DNA of 64,000 nt from Chionis minor (taxonomy: Eukaryota; Chordata; Aves; Charadriiformes; Chionididae), in contig VZSF01010149.1 in NCBI GenBank assembly GCA_013398295.1, positions 255,472 to 319,471 of the forward strand. Reading direction: 5' to 3'. The notes below the pieces were generated by a model, which saw nothing but the letters and a program-made list of their open reading frames with translations, ran no database searches and was not told where the DNA came from. The position numbers were made by a program, and so were the translations under genes. This document shows, piece by piece, positions 24,458 to 34,970 of this stretch (the first letter of the stretch is position 1; each line of letters opens with the position of its first letter).

Positions 24458-24860
24458 GCCCCCGGTGAGATCTGCCACGCTGAGCCTGCTGCGGAGTATG
24501 AAACCGCCCCCGCGGATAAAAAACGGATAAAAGCCGAGAGAGGTAGAGCAAAAAGATTCAAACCCCTGAGCAGGGGGGCTCGAAACACACAAGCATTTCC
24601 AGAAAGCACAGGAAGTCCGAGGGGGAACACGCTGCAGGTGGCCCTTCTGCTGCCTCCGTGACGTGCCCTACGTGCGCAGCCGCGTGGGGGGAAAGCGGGC
24701 AGGGGACAGAGCAAACCCAAAAGCTGCATTTTTGGCACCGGAGAGGTATTACCAAGAGAGACTGCAGAACGCAAAGCTACTTGGACATGCAACTGCTTAC
24801 AGAGCGGCGACTCCGATACGACCACTTTAAAAGCCAGGCTACACCCTCGAGGTTAAAATC
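24458..24860. promoter_or_regulatory. CpG-dense patch, possible CpG island
   Basis: By hand count there are about 18 CpG in the first 255 bp, near the number expected from base composition, and about 7 more to 24860, whereas the surroundings are CpG-poor. It contains CGCGGATAAAAAACGGATAA (AT-rich TATA-like words next to CpG) and CCGTGACGTG, which includes a TGACGT CRE-like core. This fits an unmethylated regulatory element or an unannotated promoter. No transcript evidence can be read from sequence. Confidence 0.45.
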
Positions 24861-25149
24861 AACAGCTGCATGCTGGCTTACGTACGCTTAAAATGTCTGA
24901 TTTTTAAAAAATACATTTGCCTTTCTATAGCTGACAAAACTGCTTTGTAGTTGCAGGCTCTTCAGTGGCTAAAGTCGTATCTGCCAAATCTGTGCACATA
25001 TCAGAGTATCTCTATCCGTATCTCTCTCCACAGCTAATTTCTGTGGACACGTGACGGCTTGGAAAAACAGAAAAAAAAGAAAACCAAAAAACTTAGCTTG
25101 CTATATTCTCGACTTGACTCGACAAACCAAGACAGTTAAAGGAACTATT

Positions 25150-25375
25150 TAAAGCTGGAACTACTCAGGAAATGATTTGTTTTCCTATGAAAAATTTAGA
25201 GGAAAATGAAAAAAAAAAAAAATTCCTTTTCCTCAACATTTTCCTACTTTTTGTTTTAAAATGAAAAAGTGTCTTTTCTTAAACTGTTTTTGCTGGGTTT
25301 TGGCAGCCATTGCACCATTTGAAAACTGTCGCAACAGAAAATTACCCAGCCGGCTCTACTGAGAGCATCAATTCT
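25150..25375. repeat. Ancient A/T-rich amniote repeat, remnant
   Basis: Runs such as ATGAAAAATTTAGAGGAAAA and CAACATTTTCCTACTTTTTG alternate in complementary blocks and end in ATTACCCAGCCGGCTCTACT. The ending resembles AATTCCCAGCCAGCTCTACT of an old repeat that I recall from turtle and crocodile genomes. The left boundary is not clear. Confidence 0.4.
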
Positions 25376-27002
25376 GCGAAGATTTGAGTACTAGCTTATT
25401 TTATTTTAACGCAACCCACAAAGGTAAGCCTCTTTGCAGAACTGGTTCTGAAAGGCTGTGCTTAAAAAACCCGGTATGTAACATATCTGAAACAAACTTA
25501 AAAACCTTGCTTTAGTAATGAAATGGACTCATTTTGACTTCTCATTAAGGTGCTTTATATAGAGAAGGATGCAGCTGTGGGTTGACTGGTAGAGGCTACA
25601 CACAATTTGTAGTCCTGCACCACTTGACCCAAGGCAGCCACCACTCCAGGCAGTGTTAGCTGCTCCTTCATTCACCCCAAGAAATGCAGGCCCATTTTCC
25701 TAATCATTTCTGTTTCTTCACTTGAAGAATAAGGAGTTTAGGACAATTTAAGACCGTCAGGCTCTATCAAAGCGCCAGTTACTCCTTGTTGGGTGGAAGG
25801 AAAAACAAATGAACAAAACAAAGAGAGAAATTCAAGCAAATGAGTTTCATGGCAACCTCGCAGGTCAGCAAGGCTCCTCCAGGCTTATGCAGGAGAACAT
25901 CCAAGCGCTTGCTCCAAAATAATGCTCCGATCCCACAGGCATCAAACCCATCCCAGCGAGCTCTGCAATTCCCCAGCCGCTCAGGCTCGACGTGTTAGAC
26001 CCACAACCCCACCCAACCATCTGGTAAATGTGAAAAAAGCTAAAGCTGAATGATTTCCACTCCGGATTAACGTTATTGGCCACCAGGACTCAAGATTCAT
26101 CAGCAGAAAGTCCCTCACTGCTTCCCTGTCGCTGAACTCCAGCTCCTGCTCTACAGCAACTGTGCAACAGGACTGAAGCTTCCAGCTCCTGGCGACTATT
26201 TCCACGCTGTTCTTTCAGACTGGCAACGTTTTTGCTGGGCTATCTGTGACTACAACATCATATACGGCTTTACCGAGGAGGCAAAATAATAGGGGGACCT
26301 CAGAAAAATGGTAATCAAAGGCAGCTGCATGCAGACAGTACACTCCAGCGCTAAGAACAACCATTAATTGTTTGCATGGGTCAAAAAAAATTAGCTCCCA
26401 TGAAAAATTAGTATCAGTTGAAGCCAAATGAGAGGCTGGTTAAACATAGCAGAGAAATAACAGTAAGGGAGAAAAATTCAGGACCCCGAAGCCAAGTGCC
26501 TGGAGTAACCAAAACTGATGGTGAAACTCAGACAGTGAAGTCTGATCCTAAGGAGCTCAACTCGTTATGTTGATTAGTTCGGTTCATGGGTCACCTTCGT
26601 GTTATTTAAGGGTGTCTGGAAAATCCTAGAGTGTTATTCAAGTTAAAAGGGCACAAGGACCACTGGGGTAAATCAGAGCCTTTACCTGGGAGGACTCTGG
26701 TACAAGTTAGCAAGAAAAAATACGGGAAAGGGATTTTTCTTGCCAATATTGTGCATACTGAATGCCCCAGCAGTATCCCTCTGAGAACACAGAGAGCAGT
26801 GCTTTGAGCAGACTGTCTTCAGCTCACCCATTTGTTTTCCCCCTTTATAGTGCATGCTGTCTTCCCATCCGGGCTGAAGGTACTTCTGCATAACCTGTGA
26901 TTTAAGGAATAATCTCCATCCGTCCACAGGGATATAAGTAAAACGGAGAAAAAACAGCTAGAGCTAACCCACCACCTCGGTTCACATCTTTGCCCCGGCT
27001 GG

Positions 27003-27045
27003 CACTGTGAGTAAATAATATCACTGTGAGTCAATAATATCACTG
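27003..27045. repeat. 19-bp tandem repeat, 2.3 copies
   Basis: CACTGTGAGTAAATAATAT (27003-27021) is repeated with one substitution at 27022-27040 and begins a third time as CACTG. The next bases, GGCCCACAGTGAT, contain ACAGTG, the reverse complement of the unit start, so a small hairpin is possible. Confidence 0.85.
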
Positions 27046-27361
27046 GCCCACAGTGATAAACTTGGTTGCAAAATTGTGAAGACAAATTTGAAGCTACCAG
27101 CCTGACAAGCACTCATAAGCAGAAAAGAAAGGCAGAAGGGATCAAAGCTGGAAGGATAAAATGAACCCACTGTAAGGGGTAGACCTCTTCCCCTTCTACA
27201 CTACAACAGCACACCAAAATGCCGGGCAAAAGTGTCCATCCCAAAAACTGCCGTTATTTCTGCCCAAGGCTGGTACAGCAGCAAATGTAAGGCTGCCCTG
27301 CTCGTTCTCTGGGTAGCAATTAGACCTGAGAGATGGTCTAATGTTATGCCCTTTGTCATCC

Positions 27362-27575
27362 CAGCGTGGCTCGGGAGTCCCGCTGTGCCTCGCTAAGCAG
27401 AATCCCGCTGTGGTCTGAGGGAGCCGCCGGCACCACAACGCCACGAGATGGAGAACAGGCTCCTCTTGGCGTGTGCGTGAGTCGGGGTCTGTGAGCCACG
27501 TGCCCGGGAGGAAGATGGCAGAGGACAATCTGATACAATGCACCAGTTGAGCGAGACGTTGCTCTTCCTCGATGG
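27362..27575. promoter_or_regulatory. CpG-dense patch with E-box and YY1-like word
   Basis: By hand count about 17 CpG in 215 bp, near expectation for its GC level. It includes GAGCCGCCGGC, a CACGTG E-box near 27498 and AAGATGGCAG near 27512, which resembles the YY1 core. CpG density falls again on both sides. Candidate hypomethylated regulatory DNA. Confidence 0.4.
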
Positions 27576-28904
27576 AGAAGTATGAAACCAGCTGGGGAAC
27601 TTGTTCTTCTCATGAAACCTTCCCATTTCACTTCTGCCATTTGGTCTGAAAAAGCGGGAATGGGTAATGGATGGGTAATCCCCAAGGAGCACCAGCCAAG
27701 TTCCCAGACTTATTTTTCAAATGCTTTGCATTTCACTCTGCAAGTCGGAATACCAGAAAAACGACCTTTCTTGGTAGCTGTTCTTCTATTCCTGGAACTT
27801 GGCAAAGAGACACCCAGTGATGCTGAAGATGCTCTAGTGTTCCGCAGGCTAACAGGCTACACAAAATACTTGGAAAAAGTGCCACAAATGCAGGGCCAAG
27901 GGAAAATATTTCTGGCGACGAAAATCAATCCTAACGTTTGTAAAATGCATGTCAACAACAGTATTGTTTATTATTACCAACTATAGCCCTGCTGATACTT
28001 TTGAGCTGGTTCTGATTCATATTTCATCTGTGTTGTTCTGCATCACAAACCTCCATCCTTTTGCCTACTGCTCCAGTGAGGAAACTTAACTCTAGTATTT
28101 AACAATTAATCCATTGTATTTAGGATCCTCCATTCACCTTGAACCACTTGGAAAAAAATATGACCTTAATGTCAATAACTCGCACTTGGATTTTGCAGTT
28201 TATTGAAATTATACGGTGTGTTGCACAAATACAGTTGAATTATAGATTTGATTTTTGATGATCCCTGTATCTCTTAATCCAGGTATTTGTATTTGCTGCA
28301 TTCTTTGAGTTACCTGATGTAGTTACTGTTTCTGATTCAGTGACTGAAGCTACATAAATAGAAAGCTGTTTCCAAAACTCCTACAATTCAATTCTTTCTC
28401 TGAAGTCGCATTATTACCTGTATGGGCAAGCATTTAATTTCTGCGCACAGTCTTCTAGGAATTCATCCATTTAAAAGACAAGCAAGATGCAATTCCTAGC
28501 TAATCACATTCCAGACCTTTGTTTGAACAAAAGCTTTCTGTCCTGAGGAACCATATTTAAAATTACATTTCAAAAAATCAGCGTACAGGCTTCAAAATCA
28601 AGCACTGCCAGTTGAGGAAAGCAGACAACTCACTATAGCTCCCCTGTGCTTATCTCTCACGATAGGGTGATGCTTTAATTCCAGCATTATTTCTGACCAT
28701 TTTTACATATTCACACACAGCATACGGTGCTGAATGACTGACTGAGTGGCTAGTCAATATTTGGTCACCCCTCACTATGCACTATGTCTCTCTATGCATT
28801 CTTTTGCAAGCCGAACCCTGCTCCAAAGGCAGGATTAATAATTTCTCTCTAGGTTCTTCTAAAGAGCATGTCAATGTAATATTAATTAATCAATTACTAT
28901 TCAC

Positions 28905-28965
28905 CCTGCAAAATGGGAAAGTGGTGTATTTCCCATTTTATAGGCAAGGAGCTGAGGCACAGAAA
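28905..28965 (-). repeat. MIR-like SINE core remnant
   Basis: CATTTTATAGGCAAGGAGCTGAGGCACAGAAAGG (given here as a description of 28935-28968) follows the antisense MIR core, whose pattern is CATTTTACAGATGAGGAAAC then TGAGGCACAGAGAGG. The following GTCAAAAGTGCCC is a decayed match to GTTAAGTGACTTGCCC. The matching stretch is about 60 bp. Confidence 0.55.
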
Positions 28966-29689
28966 GGAGGTCAAAAGTGCCCATTAATTTTCAGAGCCCA
29001 ATTCGATATGCCTTGGACGTGATTATTCGCGGTACTTAGCATTGTATACTATTTTATGCATTCAACATACTGCCCTTGTTGAATACGGTGGCTGCTGGTG
29101 GTCCTCTGCACTTCTGCGGATCAAATTTGTAGGATCGTAAGTCAAGGACACAGGAGGAGAGCAGCATACACACAGCGGCCCCCAGGAAACGTCCCGTTAC
29201 GGGATGGCCACACCTAGGAACACAGAAGCCCCATTTTCCCAGGCAGCATTACAACGCCTTAACTTTGGGACCATCCAGTCTGTCATTCATCACACAATTC
29301 CCAGTAGCTGCACCAGCAGAGAAAGGAATCTCGCAGACAATAACCACATTACCCGGAGAACGGGAATTGTTCCTACAGACATTTCTCCCCTTTACGAAAC
29401 ACGACAGCACTCCAAGGGCAGAATAGCTTCTGGAGATACAATTAAAGGTCTCCATCCCGTTGCAGATGTCCAGGGGGGTTGCATCAAGGGCAGCTTTATG
29501 CTGATGTTTCCTTCACAGTTTGGAGAGTTAATACAAGGAAAGTTTTGGTTTGGCCCTTCCGATTTGCAGTAAAACACGCTCTATTTTGCTGAGGGGATGG
29601 GTTTGGGTGTAGTTGATGAGACTAACGAGAGGCACAGTCCTGAGACCGTTGAGCTTGTGCCAGTGCCTACTGAAGAAAAGCCACGTGTG

Positions 29690-29960
29690 AAATGATATAT
29701 TTCTAACTGAGCCTTGAAAACTTCCAGGGTTGAAGATTTCCCTCCTTTCCCCCTCCACTAGCAGCCTGTTCCAGCGCTGCGCTCCCCTCCCTGGAAAAAA
29801 ATTTTCCCTAATGTCCAACGTGAACCTCCCCAGACGGCAATCTGCGGATGTTGCCCCTTCCTGTACCACCTGCCACTACCTAGAAGAGTTTGATCCCATC
29901 ACCTTCGTAGCCGCCCTTCCAACAGTTGCATTAAATCTCCTCTTCCTGTCCTCTTTGCTT
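29690..29960 (-). mobile_element. Older CR1 LINE fragment
   Basis: The + strand words AGCAGCCTGTTCCAGCGCTG, AATTTTCCCTAATGTCCAAC and GTGAACCTCCCCAGACGGCA match the CR1 ORF2 C-terminus in antisense. On the minus strand they translate to RFTLDIRENFF and QRWNRLL. The 3' end lacks the CATAGAAT-type 8-mers, and divergence is clearly higher than in the copies at 22.7, 48.4 and 57.8 kb. The fragment fades out near 29960. Inactive. Confidence 0.8.
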
Positions 29961-30848
29961 GGCCTCAACCCTGAAAGACGCCAGGACTTTCTGTACCTTC
30001 TGTGGGGCCCAGATATACTCTTGGCCCAGAACGGGAGGCCCTGCTTCTTTCAGGGTTAAGGCCAAGCACCTGTACAACCATCCCAGAGCTCCCATCGGAG
30101 CTGCGAGCTGAAGTTTCCCTTCCATGCAAGCAGCTGGGGAGGGTTATTGACCTCTTTGATATGGACTGGGGACGCAGCCAGCGTCGGCATCAACAGAGGA
30201 AAATTCACATCAGGGTTTTCCTTGCGGGCAGAAAAGGCAAACATAGTCTCTGGTGTGCAACTGAAGCGCAGTTCTGTGCTGTCAGGTCTTTCGGGCTGCG
30301 GAAGGCAGGCAAAGCGATGGAGGAACATGGAATGGGTTCCCAAGGCCACAGGCAGGCAGAGACACCATCCTCGCCACCCTGTTAACCACTCCAAAACTAA
30401 AAAGGACCAAAAAAAGCTGCTTTCTCCCGGTCTGCATACATTCTGGGAAACATAACAAGAGACATCCAGGCAGGGAGGGAGTGTAGACCAGGTACAAGAA
30501 GAGAAAAGGCTGAGCTGGCTGTGGCAGTTAACCTCTGACAGACAGTCTGTAATATACCTGACACAGAAAACAAACCAGGTGGTGCCACTGCTCGGAAAAT
30601 ACAGACGCGCAGCAGGGGTGGGGGGACTGGGAGTGGAGGAGGGGGAGAGAGGGAAAACATGAGCAGGGGAAAACGGAGAGGGCAGGAGTCATTAACCCCT
30701 GATAGTGAGTATAAAGTATTTTACTCCCCATCTCATTCATTAGACCGCGTCAACTCCAGAAGGACTACATCCATTCCCGCACATAAATCTAGCAAGTTTC
30801 TCTTTTAAAAAGGCCAGACACTGTCTTTGCCATGGCAATCCAGCTGTC

Positions 30849-31170
30849 TGGCCGGCTGCCTGGCCTGCAAACAGGACCGCAAAGAGCTCGGCTTTGGGAG
30901 AGGAGCGGAGGGCAGCACTCTCCCAGGGGCTCCCGGAGCCCTCTGCTCAGCACAGTCCAGGGAAGCGGGGCGTCCCCAGGGAACAGCTCTCATCCCCAGC
31001 CGGAGGAGATCCCGGGAGGCAAAGGCGCTCCGCAAGCTCCGCCGCATAACCGAAGCACTGATTCATAGAAGCTCAGAAGCTCCAGAGCACCTTTGGGATG
31101 AGTAATTTCATGGATCGCCCAGCACCGGGGCTCCCGCGTGGTCCTCTCGGGCATCTGATCGTAGGAGATG
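30849..31170. promoter_or_regulatory. CpG-dense patch, possible CpG island
   Basis: By hand count about 20 CpG in 320 bp at roughly 60 percent GC, an observed/expected ratio near 0.65, well above its surroundings. It includes GCGGGGCGTCC (GC-box-like) and CTCCGCCGCATAACCG. It could be a distal island or an alternative promoter. Short frames run through it on both strands but have no recognisable product. Confidence 0.45.
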
Positions 31171-31864
31171 CAGTGCAGGAGAACACAGAGCTCTGATCCC
31201 CTCTGCAGAGCCACATCCTTCACAGCCCTAAGGAACAAATCTCATTTATAACCCACGCTTAAAGCAGGGCACGATGTTGAGAGAAAGGAATTACGCGGAA
31301 TAGCTTGCATCTGCTGCTGGTTTGGGGCTAATAAAGTTATCTCTGGGCTTCCAGCTCGAGGGGCTCATAATCACGGCCACAGAGGGCCCCCCTCCTGTCC
31401 CATTTTTAAAAGTTGCTCAAAAAGCTTTGGGAAACAGAGGAAACAGCTCTGTCCTCAAAATCAAACCTTAGCATTTAGATTAAAAAGTTAACAATTCCAA
31501 TAAAAGAACAAGGGCACAAAATCGAGCTATTTTTAACACATCTGTTTATGGTTAAACAACATTGTTTTTCTTTGTGAGAACTTAGTAACATCAGGAAAGT
31601 TGGATAGCCTTCCTCGAGCTGAGGTATTACAGGGCATCTTGTATACCTTGGCATTGTGTGGCTTTCCAGGACATCATTTTAACACCTCACAAATCAGCCT
31701 TTATGGGCATACTTCTATCATAAATCCATTGCAAAGCAAACAGAGAAATTACCAGTTACATGTAGCCAGGTAAACTGCACAGAAGATCACCAGCGAACAG
31801 AGCATTTTTTTAAATGTACGAGCCATAAAGCATTTGTGGTGTTTTACGATGGCAACATTTCTTT

Positions 31865-31939
31865 TAGGGCCTGATCCAGTCCTCTTTGAAGTCAAACGGA
31901 GTCTTTCCATTGACATCAGAGGGTGTGGGATTTGTCTCA
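31865..31939. repeat. Ancient palindromic amniote repeat, remnant
   Basis: GGGCCTGATCCAGTCCTCTT, then GAAGTCAAACGGAGTC, then TTTCCATTGACATCAGAGGG and GTGGGATTT. The right half in reverse complement realigns with the left half (ATCC...CTCT...GTCAA). This is the GGGCCTGATCCAAAGCCC / GAAGTCAATGG repeat class that I recall from turtles, crocodiles and birds. Confidence 0.55.
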
Positions 31940-32229
31940 CGGCAACTTATAGCAATGAGAACAATATTTTGCTCTGAAGTCATTACTTTCTGCCATGGAT
32001 GTTTTGAAAACAGCTCGTCACCTGACAATACACCCTGAAGGTACTGACAGTCCGTGTGTTTTCATTATTTAAAAATGAGACTTGGTAACGGGCTCAGCTG
32101 TTTTGGGAAGGTAATATTTTTCTTAAGTACGCCTACTATAAAGTAAATTAGCAAAATCTTCTTTGAGCTGTAACTAAAACATAAGGGCACAGCTGCCCCG
32201 GAGGAGTACAAGGGCTCCCAATGTAAACG

Positions 32230-32580
32230 CCACTGATATCATCGCCATCAGAAGGTCATAAAATTGATTGATTATAAATACAGTCCTCATTTGTTTACAG
32301 CTTGCATTTTTGGGTCCGGGGTAATTAGCACATTAGCAATCTCTCAAAGTGAGCGCTTACAGGTGCCACTCTGAGATAGCCAAAGTGGAAAACTGCACAA
32401 GAGGAGCCTAATTTTCCTTAAACAATTGCAGGGTGGGTGCATTAGCGTGGAGGGGAGAAATGTCAGTTATGGAAGTGTTTAGCTACTTGATCACACCTAC
32501 CCAGGAGCCAAGGGCGTAAGAGGGCATTCAAATGACCTGTTAATTTCCTTCAACCGTAAGGTAGCACCCAAAAAATGAGA
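32230..32580. promoter_or_regulatory. Candidate conserved non-coding element
   Basis: AT-rich unique sequence with clustered developmental-factor words: TTGATTGATTAT (PBX/MEIS-like TGATTGAT at 32265-32272), TGTTTAC (FOX-like, 32292-32298), GTAATTAG (homeodomain, 32321-32328), then TTAATTTCC near 32541. No repeat overlaps it and no frame is open for long. The call rests on motif clustering only; conservation cannot be tested here. Confidence 0.3.
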
Positions 32581-34412
32581 GACATGTCAGCAATGTGAGG
32601 GAGATATCCTCTTTGTGAAGCCTGCGGCTGCGGCTGCGCAAGTCTTTTAAGATTCTTTTCCCTCCACGCAAGCCAACAAAGGAAGATAAAGATCACCCTA
32701 TTTGTGGTAACTGGTACTTAGTTCCTTTTAGTTACACTTAAAATAAACTCTCTTTTCGTTCTCCAAAGGTTTCAGCCTTCAGACACACCACTACCGAGCT
32801 GTAAGCCAGCCACCTTCCTCCCAGCCCGTCTTGGCTCCAAGTTCACGACTATTCTGTGCACCCAGGACATTAAACTTTAAAGTCACGTTTTATTTGTACA
32901 GCTGGATGCATCAGGTTTATGCTTATTGTCTAATTAGCCAACCAAACCACTTTTGAAAGGGTTTTAATGCTTTACCCCCAGTGAGATCTCTGTAGTGAGT
33001 GTGTGTTGAAATGCTAATAGAGACAAAGAATTCCTTTTTGTAGGAATTTGCAGTATTTTGGATACATCGGGTGGGCCAAATCTTCAGCTGCTATGGCTTT
33101 GTCGGAGTGAGTCAGGCTATTCCCAATTACAGACGTTGAAGGACTCCTGAAATTTAACAGGATACTAGAGAAGCTATTCACTAACGTTCTTGTTTTAAGA
33201 TGATTTAAGTCTCTACGGCTGATTTCCAGATTTTTGCTATCTTCCACAAAAGTTTGTTAGAAATGCCTCCTGAAGCTGGAACAAGATAACAGCTACAGGA
33301 TTCACCAACCCATTAACTATTAAAGTATGCAACATATGCCCTGGCATTTACGGGTTTTACAGATTAATTCTTTCAAAACACTTCTGCTGGCATTACTTGC
33401 TGCAGAAGTAATTTAGAAATCTCATACCAACATTTTTTTCAGCCATCAAACATGAGTTGCAAGCGAGCAAAAAGTCACTGGCATATCCTGAGTAGCTGCT
33501 AATATCTGTTCATTAGAAAAGAAATCCTGCTTTACTTTTTGGGGGTGATTTCTGTTAATGCTAACAGTCTTCTTAAATGGGAATATTTTTGAGAAGAACT
33601 GCCTCTCCTTATGTATTGTATAAGCTACAGCAAAAAGCAACCTGAGAAGCGCCTCTAAACACTACAACGCTGGTAGTAAGTCATGCTAATAACCCTTAAT
33701 TATGTGCCTTATTTAATTCCCGTTTCCAAGTGCCATGAATATAACGTGCTAAATGATAGCAAATTAGCTTTAAAGATGTTAATAGAAAGCTGCTTAGCGC
33801 TGAAGGATGTTTTTCCGCCATTCTGAAGGAGGGGAACTTCTCCATTGAGATTCCTCCACCAGCCCAATTGAATCCACGGGTCACCCATTCACTTTTTAGA
33901 CCCTCACACCTCCACGCAGTGAGACACCTTTACATTTTCACATACCCTTAAATTTTCAATGCAAGGCAATAATATTTTAGATGCTTTACTGCTCCGCTTT
34001 GTTTCATTTCGATGACCGAATCTTCCTTACCCAGTTGCCTAATTTAGCACTAACTCTACCCCCACCAGTATACACAGCAGCCAACCCCTGAGCTCAGCTC
34101 ATTTCAAATCTGCTTTGAGTTCAAGAAGACACAATTTCCCCACGACGCTTATCCAGAGACAAACATGACAACTTCACAAGTCACAACCGTACAGGTGCAG
34201 AATACTACACAATGCTCACTTGCTGTGAAGAATTCCGTGTTTCACAGTGTTCCTACTTTGGGAGTGATGCCTTCTCATACAACTGCCTCATGACCAAACC
34301 ACAGAGGAGAAGATCAAGCAAATGATTCAGTTTGTACCATTTGAAATTGTTAGGATTTTTATATTCCAAGCCAATTGCACTGCTAAGCCCATAAATACAA
34401 CTCCAGTGGAAA

Positions 34413-34485
34413 ATCACAGAATCATAGAATCATAGAATCACTTGGGTTGGAAGAGACCTTCAAGATCATCGAGTCCAACCATAAA
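34413..34485 (-). mobile_element. CR1 LINE stub, about 73 bp
   Basis: Three AATCATAG-type 8-mers followed by TTGGGTTGGAAGAGACCTTC and GAGTCCAACCATAAA. It then stops abruptly. Over its length it is almost the same as the 3' end of the copies at 22652 and 48424, so it is an extremely 5'-truncated insertion of the same subfamily that carries only the 3' UTR. Confidence 0.93.
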
Positions 34486-34865
34486 GCTACACTGTGATGT
34501 ATTTGATCAGATGGTGTTCCTGTAACGGTGATGACCATGAGCACAGCAAATTTTCTAGCTGCAAGCAATATTCTTTATTGAACCAACTGATAAAAAGAAG
34601 GGCAAAAATTGTCAAGTGGAAGAGCTTTTGTTCCTAAAGTTGTCCATTCCCCGCAGCTGCAACACTTGTGCTAACATTATTGCCCCTTACAAGATTTGCT
34701 TCACATCTGATCTTTGCAAGCACTGAGCAAAATGGGAGATAAGAGACGAAAAAACTTATCTTTGCAAAAAAGCAGACCGTATCTGCAGTTTATCCCAGCA
34801 AACTCTGGGGCAAATGTTTTGCTACCATTCCCCATCATTCGGTTTTTTTTCACACTGCTGTCTTG

Positions 34866-34970
34866 CTGCACTTTTGGGGCTGGATGATCACTTAATGTAA
34901 ATTGTCACCTCTGCACTGAAGTCAATGAGCTGAGTTGGTTTATAGCAGTTAAGGATCTAGTTCCTGACAG
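34866..34970. repeat. Ancient palindromic amniote repeat, nearly full unit
   Basis: Left arm GGATGATCACTTAATGTAAA, centre CTGCACTGAAGTCAATGAGC, right arm TTTATAGCAGTTAAGGATCT. The right arm in reverse complement realigns imperfectly with the left, around a GAAGTCAATG centre. This is the most complete copy of this repeat class in the window and the best one for defining its boundaries. Confidence 0.6.

Larger units (their letters stand above)
23550..29689. other. Non-coding unique sequence with CpG-dense islands
   Basis: About 6 kb with no credible exon. It holds CpG-dense patches at 24458-24860 and 27362-27575, an AT-rich old repeat at 25150-25375 and a 19-bp tandem repeat at 27003-27045. 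A long AT-rich quiet part at 28000-28760 has no visible repeats. A MIR-like remnant lies near 28905-28965. Frames of up to about 150 codons overlap on both strands. Confidence 0.5.
29961..34412. other. Non-coding unique sequence
   Basis: Includes a GC-rich, CpG-dense patch (30849-31170), then AT-rich, repeat-poor sequence from about 31230 to 34400. An ancient palindromic repeat lies at 31865-31939 and a motif-rich part at 32230-32580. No exon-like frame is found; the AT-rich portion has almost no frame over 65 codons. Confidence 0.5.

Noticed and set aside
32626..32640. Short GCGGCT triplet run
   Set aside because: Only two to three units, too short to be a meaningful triplet repeat.
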